Assembly (NCBI RefSeq): GCF_000512585.2
Contig: NC_089241.1
Coordinates: 2,728,001-2,792,000 of the forward strand
DNA length: 64,000 nt
Direction: 5' to 3'
Source: Kwoniella bestiolae CBS 10118
Taxonomy: Eukaryota; Basidiomycota; Tremellomycetes; Tremellales; Cryptococcaceae
Shown here: one piece after another, positions 23,601 through 35,620 of the stretch
How positions within the stretch are numbered: position 1 is the first letter of the stretch
Layout of the letters: the number at the start of each line of letters is the position of its first letter
Translations under genes and position numbers: made by a program
Notes under the pieces: model-generated
Told to the model about the DNA's origin: nothing
Databases searched by the model: none
The model's input: only the letters and a program-made list of their open reading frames with translations

Positions 23601-26600
23601 ATTGATATGCTCAATGATCAATCGTCTACCTTGAAACGAGATGCCGCGTTGAAGACTTTGGGTCAAGTGGTTTCAAATACCGGAGAAGTCATCAAACCAT
23701 ATATCGATCACCCTCAGTTACTTGGTATACTGTTTAGGTTCCTTAGAACGGAGACCAGTCAAGCTATACGTTTGGAGACTATCAGAACGATGGGTATGCT
23801 GGGTGCTCTGGATCCGTTCAAACACAAGGTAAGCTTCCCCTTCATGTTTGACCTTACCAAGCTTACGGTTATCATGTTTTCTTAGCTCTTACAAGGAGGA
23901 GCAGATGACCCCAACACCGAAAATGCTTCCTCAAGAGTTAACGATATCGTACTGCTGAATCAACATAACGGATCGGTAAATGAGGAATTCTTCCAGACAG
24001 TCGTCATCCATTCTTTGGTGAACGTCCTGCACGACCCAACTTACAAGGATCATTATGAAGCCGTCGATGCAATCATGATGATTTTCAGGACGCAAAGGTT
24101 GAGATGCGTCAATTTCTTACCGCAAGTGAGTTATCCTGTGCTCCATGATAGAGATCTCTTTCAACTGATATTTCTCGCATAGATCGTTCCCGCTTTCCTC
24201 AACGTCATCCGAATAGCCCATTCCTCCAGGACTGAATTGTATCTCAAACAACTCGCTCAATTCATCACCATCGTTAAACAGCATATCCGAAACTACCTGA
24301 ACGATGTATTCGATCTTATTCATGAGTTCTGGAATCCCAACTCTACCTTGCAAATCACCATTATCTCCCTAGTCGAATCAATAGCCAAAGCGGTGGAGGG
24401 GGAGTTCAAAGCCTATCTGCCAAAACTGTTACAACAGATCTTACGATCTTTCGATGGCGAATTGACAGCCAAACACCTACCAGAATTACGATTAAACACT
24501 CTTCTCCACATCCTCAGGGCGTTCTATGTTTTCGGATCGAGCATCGAGGACTACCTACATCTGGTCTTGCCTGTCATCGTCAGATCTTTCGAAAACCCCT
24601 TAGCACCAGATTCACTCCGCAAGGCAGCTTTGAGAACCACAGGTCAACTTTGTAGGAAGGTGAATTTCTCAGATCATGCAAGTCAGATCATACATCCGCT
24701 GGTTAGAACTTTGGGTAATAGTTCTGAAGAATTGAGGTCGACCGCAATGGACACACTTTGTGTGCTTGTCCTTCAGTTTGGACCGGATTACGCGATTTTC
24801 ATTCCTATGGTCAACAAGGTACGTCAGCTGGATCGTGGTGGGCTCTATGAGAATAAACAGCTGATATTGAAAACTGATTTGCCAGGCACTGGTCGAGAAC
24901 AAGATTGTTCATCCTGGATATGATCAGTTGATTACCAAGTTGTTGAATAGGGAGAGATTACCGCCTGATTTGGGACCTGTCGAGAGGTGAGCGCCTATGC
25001 ACTTCTGAGTTCATGTGCCCAGTCACGACGTTTAAGCTGACACAATCGTCAAATCAACTTAGATTCGCAAATGACCTATCCTCTGAACCGTTAGCACCTG
25101 CGGAGCAAATGCAACTGAAAGTCAACCAACAAGCACTCAAATTAGCATGGGACTGTTCTCACATCACGAATAAAGTAGAATGGTTGACCTGGATAACAGG
25201 GCTGGGCCACGAGATGATGAGAGAATCGCCTAGTCAAGCTATCAGAGCGGCAAGGACTTTGGCTTTGAGTAGTTTGAGTTTCAGTAAGGAGTTATTCAAC
25301 GTGGCGTTCTACAGTTGTTGGCAGGAGCTGTTTGAGAGTTATCAGGTAAGCTCAAACCGCCCTCGGGATGCAAAAGAGCGAAAGAGCTGATATCACTTCT
25401 TTCGTTATGATAGGAGGATCTGTGGCACAATCTCGAATTGGCGATCACCAACCCTAGTGTACCTCCAGATGTAGTCAGTATCATCCTTGGAGCTACACAA
25501 TTCTTGGAACATGACGAGAAGGAAGTCTCAATTGAGAGTAGGGTGCTGGGAGACTACGTAAGTCTGCTGCTTCTTGATAAGGAACTATCGCTGACATTTC
25601 GTTCAGGCCGCTGCATTCCACGCGTACGCCATTGCGCTTCACTACAAAGAACAAGAATTCTTCCTTGATCCCTCCACTGCTGTCGTAGAAGATCTCATTG
25701 GGATCAATCAGAAACTTCAGCAATCTGACGCTGCATGGGGTACGCTCGAATGGGCTCAAAGTCATATGGAGATGACGCACGATGTGATGTGGTACGAGAA
25801 GCTTGGTCGATGGGAAGAAGCTTTACAAGTGTGGAACGAACGATCCGAAGATCCCGATTCCACCTATGACGAATCAGCAGTGGCTTTAGGAAAATTGCAA
25901 TGCCTTCATGCCTTGGGAGAATGGGAGGAATTATCCGACTTCGTCCAAATCCGATGGGCCAATTCGACTCAGGATGAAAAGAAATTGATGGCTCCGCTTG
26001 CTGCTGCTGCTAGTTGGTCCCTTAGACAGTGGGATCTCATGGACGATTACATAGCGGCTATGAAGAATGATTCGGCAGATAGGAACTTCTTCAAAGCTAT
26101 TCTTGCGGTTCATCGAAATCAGTTCAGCTCGGCTATGCGACATATCACGAAGGCTAGAGAGAGGTTGGATGGGGAGTTGACTAGTTTGACGGGTGAATCT
26201 TATGGTAGAGCTTATGAGTGAGTCAGCTTGACCAACTTCTGAAATGGAACAATGAGAGCTGAGTGTTTGATTTAGCGTTGTTGTAAGGGTACAGATGCTG
26301 TCTGAGCTGGAAGAGATCATCTCCTATAAGGATCATGCGGATGAACCTGAACGACAGGCTACTCAGAGGAAGACTTGGCAGACTAGGTGAGCTACCGAAA
26401 ATGACGGTGATTAGACCAAACTAGCTAACATGGAAGTGCAGGCTTGAGGGTACTCAGCGGGATGTCGAGGTGTGGCAGCGGATCCTTCAAGTTCGATCGC
26501 TTGTTCTTACACCCAACGAAGACATGGATACTTGGATTCACTTTGCCGATCTTTGTCGAACGTCTGATAGGCTCAACTTAGCAGAGAAGACTCTAACATC

Positions 26601-29600
26601 CCTGGTCGGCTTCCCTTACCCCAGCATGGACCCGGAGGTAAACTGACCTGCCTTTGACCCCATAAAGCTGTCAGCTGATATTGAATCGTTTGTACAGAGC
26701 CGAGCACGTGCGCCACCACCTATCATCTTCGCTTACCTTCGTATGGCCTGGGCGAAGAATCTCCAGTCGGGCGAAAAGGAAGAACGATTAGAGACACTCC
26801 AACATCTTCGAGATTTCACTGATCAATTGTCTGCGGACGTGGGACTAGGCGCAAGGGATCAGTATGGTCGACTGATGCTGCCTGATGCGAAGATGTATGG
26901 GGAATATACCAAATTACTGGCTAGATGTCATGTGGAATTGGGTCAATGGCAAGCTGCTTTGAGGGAATCGCAAACGACTGTAAGCTAGTCTAGGTAGGCG
27001 TGCCTGTAGCTGTAGCTAACATTTTCTGGGTATTATTCGCAGTCGGACCCCACCGGTATCTTGCAGGATTATTCCCTTGCAACCGAACTGGATCCAGAGT
27101 GGTATCAAGCCTGGCATACATGGGCTTTAGCGAACTTTGAAGTGATCTCTCAATTGGAAGTCTCTCAAGCCGGTTTATCCTCTGCCCATTTCACCACTTA
27201 CATCATACCTGCTGTTGAAGGCTTCTTACGATCTATCGCTTTATCCCCCGGAAACTCACTACAGGATACTTTGAGATTGTTAACTCTCTGGTTCACCTAC
27301 GGATATCAACATGGTGTGAGCACGGCAATCAGTCAGGGGATACATACTGTCAATGTGGATGTATGGTTGGAGGTGATTCCTCAGGTGAGTCGAGAACCCT
27401 GCATGAGTTGAGAATCCTGCATGAGTTGAGAATCCTGCATGAGTTGAGAATCCTGCATTTGACGACAACTCATGCATCGCTAATCTGCTTTTCGTGATCT
27501 AGATCATTGCTCGTATCCACACACCTCGGCAGGCAATCCAACAACTCATCGTTAGACTGTTACATGACATTGGTAAAGCCCATCCTCAAGCTTTGATCTA
27601 CCCCTTGACGGTAGCTAGTAAATCCAATGTACCTGCTCGACGAGCTGTGGCTCAGGGTATAACAGCTAAGATGAGGGAACATTCGGCGAACATCGTTGAT
27701 CAGGTATGTTCAGCTTACGATTGCATTCACTATCTGGCACGTCAGCTGACACGATGTTCTGTTTTGATAGGCTGAACTCGTCAGTAATGAATTGATCAGA
27801 GCTGCTATCTTATGGCACGAAATGTGGTATGACGGGTTGGAGGAAGCATCGAAACATTATTTCGCGGATAGTGATATCCCTGGGATGTTTGCTGTTTTGG
27901 AACCATTACACGAGATGGTCGAAAGAGTGAGTGGATGATCAGCTACAGTAGTTCAGGAAGATAATAGTAACTGAACGTTCATCTCAGGGACCTGAAACAC
28001 TACGAGAAACTTCTTTCGTACAATCCTTCGCCCATGATTTACGTATCGCAAGAGATCATCTGAGGAGGTACAAGGTTCATGGCGATCTGACGGAGATTCA
28101 ACAAGCCTGGGATGTCTATTATTCTGTGAGTTACCAGCTACTCGCATCGCTTCGTCCCATACGATTAGCTGAACACTACACCCATGCTACAGATCTTCCA
28201 ACGTCTTGGTAAACAGCTTAAACTTCTCAACGTTATTGAGCTGCAATATGTTTCACCGAAACTTATGGCCGTTAGGGACCTTGATATTGCCGTGCCAGGT
28301 CAGTTAAAATTTTATCTTCTACGTCGCCTAGAGGAAACAGCTGACACAGTAGTGTTTAGGTACTTATCAAAGTGGTAAACCCGTCATTGGTATACAGAGT
28401 GCTATACCGACTCTGAAGGTTATCTCGTCCAAGCAGAAGCCTAGACAGTTCAGTTTGCGAGGAAGAGATGGTAAAGAATATACCTATCTGTTGAAGGGTG
28501 AGTTATCTCATTTCAGCTATCAGCCTCTTCGTGTAATCTGCAAGGACTCTGAGCTGACCACGAACGATCGCAGGTCACGAGGATCTACGACAAGACGAGA
28601 GAGTCATGCAACTCTTCGGTCTGGTCAATACGCTTCTCAATGCCGATCAAGAGTCTGCTAGAAGACATCTCAGCGTACAAGGATTCTCTGTCACTCCCTT
28701 GTCGCCCTCTGCCGGTCTGCTTGGTTGGGTACCTCACAGTGACACTATACATGTCTTGATCAAGCAGTATAGAGATCAGAGGAAGATCTTGGTGGATATC
28801 GAGCATAAGCTTATGCAGCAGGTAAGTTCGACTGCTATCATCTGCATCCTTTCTAGTAAAAGCTGTGTGATTGAGGCTAATGGCGTTCATCCCCGATAAG
28901 ATGTCCGACGAAAGTTACGACTCTCTTCCTCTCTTGAACAAGGTAGAGATATTCCAATACGCCTTGGACAATACTACCGGGCAAGATCTATACAGGATCT
29001 TATGGCTCAAATCCCGAAATTCGGATGTATGGCTGGAGAGAAGAGTGACATATACTCGAAGTCTAGGATTGAACAGTATGGTCGGGTATATACTGGGATT
29101 GGGTGATAGACACCCTTCGAATTTGTTATTGGATCAGTCGAATGGAAAGATCGTTCATATTGATTTCGTGAGTGATGAAATCTTCCATTCTATGACTCAA
29201 GGTGGAAAGATCATGGCTAATATGATTCGACGTAGGGTGATTGTTTCGAAGTCGCTCAACAGCGTGACAAGTATCCAGAGAAGGTACCATTCCGACTCAC
29301 CAGAATGCTCATACATGCTATGGAGGTGAGTAGAACCGTTACCAGTGTACTTGTCAACCCATGCTGATGAATGAGAATACTTTAGGTATGCGGTATAACC
29401 GGAACCTTCTCCCGTTCATGTGAAGTATCCATGGAAGTGCTGCGAGAGAACAGAGAATCCCTGATGGCCGTGTTGGAAGCGTTCGTCTACGACCCGTTGA
29501 TAGCTTGGAGATTGAACGCTACGGACAAGAGACCTGGTGGTGTACCTGAGGGAGACGATTTGGACGATCCTGCGGCGTATGCTAAGCAGAGGAAGAGTAA

Positions 29601-30022
29601 GGCGAATGAAACGGAGATTCTGATTGGTGCGTTGAGCTGTCTCTTCTTATTCTCCCTTCACTTAGCCTTCATGGTCATTCATCATGTCCTTTTTTGGTCA
29701 TCGAGCGATCGAACCTACTCAAGGTCCAAGCTGACATATTCGTAATACACCTGCAGAAGCGGAGAGAGCAGAAGTGAAGAACGATAAAGCCCTTCAAGTG
29801 ATCGAGAGGGTACGACGTAAATTGACAGGAAGAGATTTCAAGCCTGATGTGGTGTTGGACGTGAAAGAACAGGTCGAGAAGCTGGTGGAGGAGGCTACAA
29901 AGGTTGAGAATCTCTGTGTGGCTTTCTTGGGATGGTGAGTCTGCGTTTGCTTCTTGACTCTTTTGTATGTTGTAGGCAGTTGAGCTGATTCGGTATGGGA
30001 TTATAGGTGTTCGTTCTGGTAA
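20648..30022 (+). CDS. TOR1: TOR serine/threonine kinase
   Basis: Catalytic subunit of TORC1 (and possibly TORC2), controlling growth and nutrient response. About 35 short introns interrupt it. HEAT repeats fill the first half. The FAT domain follows; it includes a stretch beginning HDVMWYEKLGRWEEAL near 25780. The FRB domain starts ILWHEMWYDGLEEASKHYF and keeps the Ser contacted by FKBP12-rapamycin. The kinase domain has HEDLRQDERVMQLF, the catalytic loop GYILGLGDRHPSNLL and HIDFGDCFEVA across an intron. The FATC tail ends CVAFLGWCSFW with the last codons in a tiny exon (stop at 30022). The ATG at 20648 gives MSSQSDALDNIFQRLASR, a typical TOR start. One gene covers 9.4 kb; family call is certain, individual exon edges are approximate. 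Confidence 0.96.
27387..27458. repeat. 18-bp minisatellite, four copies, in a TOR1 intron
   Basis: Four head-to-tail 18-bp units (gagttgagaatcctgcat; first copy has two changes). The array starts two bases into the intron, so its first unit overlaps the gtgagt splice donor, and the array makes up more than half of that intron (about 27385-27502). Confidence 0.9.
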
Positions 30023-30351
30023 ATCCTTTGAGCATTGAATTGATATGATATCTAGGTAATATAGTATAATATGATTGGAATGATTTGTATTTATGTATGC
30101 ATGTAGAATTGAAGTGACAAGTGATTTGGCAATGTCAGGAGCAGGTGAGGACTCTGTACAGTGTATCTGAGGGGTATCAGATCGTCAACTTGGATTATTC
30201 ACTTGGTGCATGGGATGATGGTATGTACAAGACCAGGTTTGAATGTATAAGTTTGGTATCGTGTATGATTTTATGATAGTATATCCTTTTTACAAAGCAA
30301 GTAAACCCAATTAGTCCTTCGTATTCATATTTCTCGTCCTCCCTTATCCTT
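30023..30351. other. Convergent spacer TOR1 / RNase III paralogue A
   Basis: 329 bp, AT-rich (atgatatgatatc, tataatatgat stretches). Probably the two 3' UTRs; no gene seen. Confidence 0.35.
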
Positions 30352-31581
30352 CTAAAACCTACTTCCACCTCCTCGGAGATCTTGTAAGACGAGATAAGCA
30401 GCTAAGTTATCCGCAGGGCCTTTTGCTCCTTCCGCCATTCCCTCGCGAGTACTAGAGGATAAGAAGTAATCAGCTCAAGCCCACTGCTGAGAAGATCCTG
30501 TGATGTAGTACTTATAGAAGTTCCAACTCACATTGACCCTCCACCCCTGAGATGGACCGTACAAAAGCTTTTCCATACCTTGCCCTGATTCCCCTTTCTG
30601 TCCTTGTCCATCACCCAGTCAGGCCATACATGCTCATGTTCGTACTCTGGTTGAGGTGATCTCAATTTTTGAGTGAGAGTATTGAGCTCCGACTTGGCTC
30701 CTTCCGAAAGCTCGATGAGGGATGCTCTGTAATCTAACGAGGAGGAATAAAGGCCCTTTATGAGTGGGGAATAGAGGGGAGTGAGGAATGAAGAGAGTCG
30801 GTCGAACGCTTGGCCATATGAGGTAATTTCAATCTCTTCCTTGGGTTTAGGTGGAATTGATGTATTACCGTTGTTCTTGTCTTTGCCAGTGGGATCGGTG
30901 GAAGTAGCACCGAGGTAAGAGTAAAATAATCCAGCAAGGTACGCTTCAAACACCTCCCCAGCTTCATCGTCCGATTCCCTGAATGTACCTCCCGCTGCGA
31001 GACCCGTTCGCACCCTTGAAGGAAGGGAGTATGCTCTGGAGACGTGGGAGTTGATCTCGCGGTTGATGAGTTTGGCTCGAAGGTCCTATAGTGGTGGTAG
31101 TAGTGTCAGCTTAGATGCGAATGAGCTAACGAGAGGATCGGTATACTGTAGGTGTGGCAAGACTCACAGTGGCTACTTTGGGTCGGGAGTTGGGGTTTAG
31201 ACCGTGTAAGAGGCATGTGATGAATGTGTCTAGATTCTATGAGGAGATCTCACATCAGCGCGGCGTAAATACAGTGACAAAGCGGTTGTGTTGTCAAGGT
31301 CAAGGTGTGGATGGTCGGAATTTATACTGAGATATGTGGGACGACGGTGGGAAGGAGAAGAGGCAGAACAAAAACCCACTCAACAGGGAATCACCAACAT
31401 GAGCCAACTTATCGTAACTCTCCATATCGCCTCGCATTGCCACAGGCAAGGTATTGACCAGCGATCGGTGGGTGAAGACTGTTTGCTCGAGTCTGGGATC
31501 GGTGATGGGAGGTAAAGGTGGGCAGGTGTAGTTGTCGTCTAGTAGGACTAGAGCTGAGGTGGGAGTGTCGTCGTTGATCAT
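30352..31581 (-). CDS. RNase III-like + dsRBD protein, paralogue A
   Basis: Predicted 305 residues in four exons: 31581-31380, 31229-31168, 31085-30532, 30451-30352. The RNase III domain has PRLEQTVFTHRSLVN, then YDKLAHVGDSLL where active enzymes have NERLEFLGD, and later GEVFEAYLAGLFYSYL in place of AD-x-VEA. So the first-motif Glu is Ala and the second-motif Asp is Glu; one Asp and one Glu ligand remain. A Glu/Ser-rich spacer leads to a degenerate dsRBD: VWKSFCTVHL, then after an intron EGMAEGAKGPADNLAAYLVL. The start at 31581 gives an exon 1 close in size to its paralogues; an in-frame ATG at 31677 lies over a tataaaagg box and looks like promoter. Probably binds dsRNA with weak or no cleavage. 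Confidence 0.82.
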
Positions 31582-32450
31582 GATGTAGGTTCTACTAGAA
31601 CAAGAAAATGATGGATTGTGATATGAGGGCAGGGGACAGCAGGAAGTTCGGAGAGAACGATGGGACCTTTTATACATTCATGCTCATACTTTGCGTGCTC
31701 GAATGGCTATCATGGACAGAGATTATCTGTCATATAGTCACATCGATCATTCTGGACAGTTCTTACTCACTTGATCAGGGCGCAGATCATGACTATCTAC
31801 GCCTGAATCAGGCGTAAGATGGACCTTGGTGAGTCAGGTAGACGCTCCGCTGCACGCCTCAGACTCATCTTGAACCTCACGACCATCAACCTTGGATTGA
31901 ATTATAAGAGCTGCACTTCACAACCGATGTACCAATCAGGATTGGTTTTGAGCTGACGAGAGCATACCTGGAATGTGGGTGTATCCTTAAGTACCATAAC
32001 ATCACATATGTAGTACTGACTCCTCCAAGACAATGAACATGATCGTAGAGTGTCGTATGTACCCACTGTCTGTTGATAACGTCTATTATATTTCGGGGAT
32101 GCATTCAGTGTGCTCTGACAGTCATGTCGCCTGCCAACAGGTCCAAGTATACCATCCTCCAAGTCTTTATCGTACTTGTAGCTAGTAGAACAGTGTCCAA
32201 AGGATGGGGTGATGTCACCTCACCTCGGACGCACTGACATGTCTAAGACAATACAGTATACACAATCAACCGAATCCATCAGATACAGAAGTTGACTCAA
32301 CCACCATCAACCGGCATCTTCCTTCCTTCTCCCTCGTCATACACCATACAACATATGCCTATATATACATATATGTACACATATATCCTCCTTCATTCAC
32401 TCCTTACTCTTCCTTCCTTCCTTCCTTCTTCGCACAATAACCCAACCACA
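31582..32450. promoter_or_regulatory. Divergent promoter between RNase III paralogues A and B
   Basis: 869 bp. On the A side a tataaaagg box lies about 85-95 bp upstream of the ATG. On the B side there is an atatatacatatatgtaca tract (about 32358-32380) and a cttcc-repeat pyrimidine run (about 32409-32430) just before the ATG. No other gene supported. Confidence 0.4.
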
Positions 32451-33857
32451 ATGACAAAACCGGACATATCAGACGATACATCCCACAACCCCCACCGAGC
32501 GACATTTGACAAATCACTTACCTCCCTCTGGCCCCTGAGCCTTCCCCCTATCCCAGATGATACACTCTCACGATGCGCTACTACTCATTCGTCCATCCCT
32601 CTTGAAAACACCGAGAGTAAGTATAGGTACGAGAGACTGGCATTTGTAGGTGAAGGAATACTATGTCAGTTACATTGCGTAGACCCTCCGTATGTCGAAA
32701 GGAAGGAAACTGACTGGGTATCTTCCGGGATTGATACTGTAGTCAGCTTCGTGACTTCCTTACTTCAAGATATATTTCCAGATATAGATAGAGAATCAGC
32801 GTCGGTGAGAATTGTATTCCTCTTATATGACCAGCTAGAAGAAGATGAAGCACCAGAACCAGCTGACATCCTAATGATACTTCGCAGATCCTCCGCACCA
32901 AGCTCATCTCCCCACCTATCCTCTCATCCATCTCACTGCATTACTTCCTCCCCTCGAGAGTGATAATAAGCCGACATATCCTCGAACCTACCAGGAAATC
33001 CATCAAAGCCACTTCGGAGATGTTCCAAGCCTACCTCGGAGGATTGTTCTACGCTTACGAGTTAAGATATATCGATACCATAATATTGGACGAGGACGAG
33101 GGAAAGATCAACCCTGCACTGAGGGAGAGGAATATCAATAGGACCGGTGACCAGGAGAATGTTGTGTGCACCGAAGAGGAAGGAAGGCAAAGTAAGAAGA
33201 GGAAAATATCCAACGACTCAGAGAAGATCCTCGATGAAGTTGAGATGCAGTATCACCACACTTCTGCACAAGCGCAGGCATATACCAAGATCCAACCTCT
33301 CCTCCTAGGGATCCTTTCCGAACTGTCCAAGAGAACTTATGACCCAGATGAGAACGAACATAGGAAATTACTCGAGATGTCGGAGAATTCAAAGGGCGAA
33401 TTACACATCTTGTTGGGGAAGAATAAGTTACCGATGCCCCTTTACACTCAGGATAAGGTTTTGCCTGAACCAGTCCAGACTCAAGGTCAAGAGGGTACGT
33501 TTGATTCAAATGGAGGTGGACGCACTAGCAAGGTCAGTAATGCATCAGGAGGACGGAACGAGAAAGGGTTGAAATGGAAAGTTGGATGTATAATTGTTTT
33601 ACCGGATGATGAGATTTTCATGTGAGTTTGTTTGGTTCCGATTGACATGCTTGGAGTCTGAGGGTCCCCATGATAGACCATATTCAGTACTGATGCTGTG
33701 ACTGTTACGGGATAGTCGAGAAGAAGGTATCGCCCAGAACTCCAAAGACGCTGGTAATATCGCTGCGTACCTTGCTTTGAAGAAATTGAGGGAGATGATG
33801 CTTGATCGGGGGAAGAGATGGAAGGGGAAGGAAGGAGAGATAAGTGAGAAAGACTAA
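32451..33857 (+). CDS. RNase III-like + dsRBD protein, paralogue B (catalytically dead)
   Basis: Predicted 383 residues in four exons: 32451-32664, 32743-32804, 32888-33621, 33716-33857, with splice phases identical to A and C. RNase III remnants: YERLAFVGEGIL aligns with NERLEFLGD, with the catalytic Glu now Ala and the Asp now Glu. SEMFQAYLGGLFYAYEL aligns with the second motif, where Asp is Glu and the key Glu is Gln. No intact metal-binding set remains. An inserted Glu/Lys-rich region holds SKKRKIS, a plausible nuclear localisation signal. The C-terminal dsRBD-like part is WKVGCIIVLPDDEIF, then EEGIAQNSKDAGNIAAYLAL. It is the most diverged of the three, yet its frame is intact over four exons, so it is not an obvious pseudogene. 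Confidence 0.8.
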
Positions 33858-34225
33858 AAGACATGATGAAATGAGTAAGTTCGAGGTCAGGTTGTAAGCG
33901 ATACTGCAGTCATTGTATAGTCGCATCCAATCGTTGTATATCGTATCGTCTTTGAGGGATAATTTTTGTGGATTGTATGTTATACGAGTATCACTACTGA
34001 TCCATTGGTTGTACACAGTTTAGTACGTTCATATGATATATCATGGCATGAGTAAAATCTTATATACAATGATAATGATACTTACTATTTACAACATACT
34101 ACCTTGGCTATCTCAAGCAACAATCATTTCCTTCCTCTCTCTCTTTTTTACAACCGTAAAGAGGAGTCAAGCACTTCTCCAAAGCGTCATTGAGAGCAAT
34201 GCGACAAGACTTGTTATCACTGACG
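33858..34225. other. Convergent spacer between RNase III paralogues B and C
   Basis: 368 bp, AT-rich, no gene or repeat seen; presumably the two 3' UTRs. Confidence 0.35.
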
Positions 34226-35620
34226 CTACGCCGTAAAATCCGGTCGTTCCTGTTCGAACTGCTTGATAACCTTGTAAGCAGCTACGGCCTGAGCAGCCTT
34301 CTTGGTCGATCGAGTAGCTTCGCCGTACCTATACCAAATGAGGATCTCAAGTCAGCTCAGAGAACAGCCATTAAATAAGATCCCGATGATCGAGATCAAG
34401 TGGATGGTCGTGATTTTGGTTACCATCCATTAGCCGATCTGATGGACCAAATATGCTAAGTCAACTCACCAACTCTTCCCATCCCTATCCACAGCCGTAC
34501 AAAGCGTCTTCCACCCCTGCAATCCCGCATTTGACGATGCGTAGCTCGGCTGACCCCCCTCTTTGAAGATGAACCATTGATTCAACCTCGCATTGGCCCC
34601 CTGGGCTTTCCTATCCGTATCGTCATCTTCTGTATCTACCAATAACTGCCTTGAGAGCTGCTCCGCTTTTAATTGGGATAACATCGATTCAGCTATGGGT
34701 TGGAATAATGGTCTGAGCCATAGGTCCAGATGATCTATCGCTTGGCCTCTTGACAATCTCGATGAACCTTCCCCTACCGCTGTATAAGTGGAGGGTAGAG
34801 GAGGGGTATGTTGATTGGGTGATCTGGGGGGAGTGGGTAATGCCTCGGTTGGAGTGGGATTAGGGGAGGTCGGACCATGTTTGAGGTATGAGTAGAATAC
34901 ACCTGCGATGTACGCTTCGAATAGGTTTGCGAGCACTTTGTCACCGTTCATCAGCGTGGGCAGTTGTTCGGGGGGAGCTACGAGTCGCTCGTGGAGGCGG
35001 TATCGCTTGGATAGTTCTCGGAGGGTTGTGTTGTTTACTAGGGCTGATTTGAGTTTCTACGAATGTTTTTGTTTTTTTGGAAAGATCAGCTATTCGCTCT
35101 TGTGCTGTTGTAGGAGGTGGAAAGATATGATAGTAATGCCATACTCACTGTTGAGTTCCCTACATTGAGATTGGGATAGAGGTCTTGAAGTAGACCTAGG
35201 ACTGCGCAGTCTATTGAAGTAAGCTAACGTCAGCTCAGTCTCGAATGATTCCTCTCGTTCCATCTCGATGAGGCAGTTGGTTCAGCGATAGAAACATCTC
35301 GTCAATCTGGTACATCTCTGACATCTCTCACAGTTGTCCAAGTACCAGTATATCCTCCAAGCGATATACGACACAATTTTCTTTCTTCGACGAGACACCA
35401 ACCTACCAAGCAAATTATCGCCGAGCAACTCCAACTTCTCATTATCCCTCCCCTCATCCTCATCTTCAAATAGGTCGATGGAATATTTCGGTCTCCCTAT
35501 GAAACTAGAATGAGTGAATACTTTGCGGAGGATGGTCTCGTCGTATATCTTGGGTAAGGGGGGTAAAGTGAGCTCGGAGGGGACGAGGAGGGGTTTTGGG
35601 GAGATGGAAAGTGATTCCAT
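34226..35620 (-). CDS. RNase III + dsRBD protein, paralogue C (nearly canonical)
   Basis: Predicted 321 residues in four exons: 35620-35407, 35210-35149, 35056-34470, 34328-34226. The RNase III domain has ETILRKVFTHSSFIG, then NEKLELLGDNLL with both Glu and the Asp ligand intact, and ANLFEAYIAGVFYSYL, which keeps the second-motif Glu but has Asn for the metal-binding Asp. The C-terminal dsRBD is clear: GWKTLCTAVDRDGKSWYGEA then KKAAQAVAAYKVIKQF. Closest of the trio to Rnt1/Pac1-type processing enzymes. Starting at 35620 makes exon 1 214 nt, the same as paralogue B. An in-frame ATG at 35773 would add 51 residues rich in Arg/Pro/Thr with no acidic residue, which could be a mitochondrial presequence. 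Activity is uncertain because of the Asn. Confidence 0.82.

Noticed and set aside
31582..31677. N-terminal extension of RNase III paralogue A
   Set aside because: The extra segment starts over a tataaaagg box, more likely promoter; the start at 31581 matches exon 1 size in the paralogues.
32451..33857. RNase III paralogue B as a pseudogene
   Set aside because: All four exons keep frame and matching splice phases with no stop or frameshift, so loss of catalytic residues alone does not make it a pseudogene.
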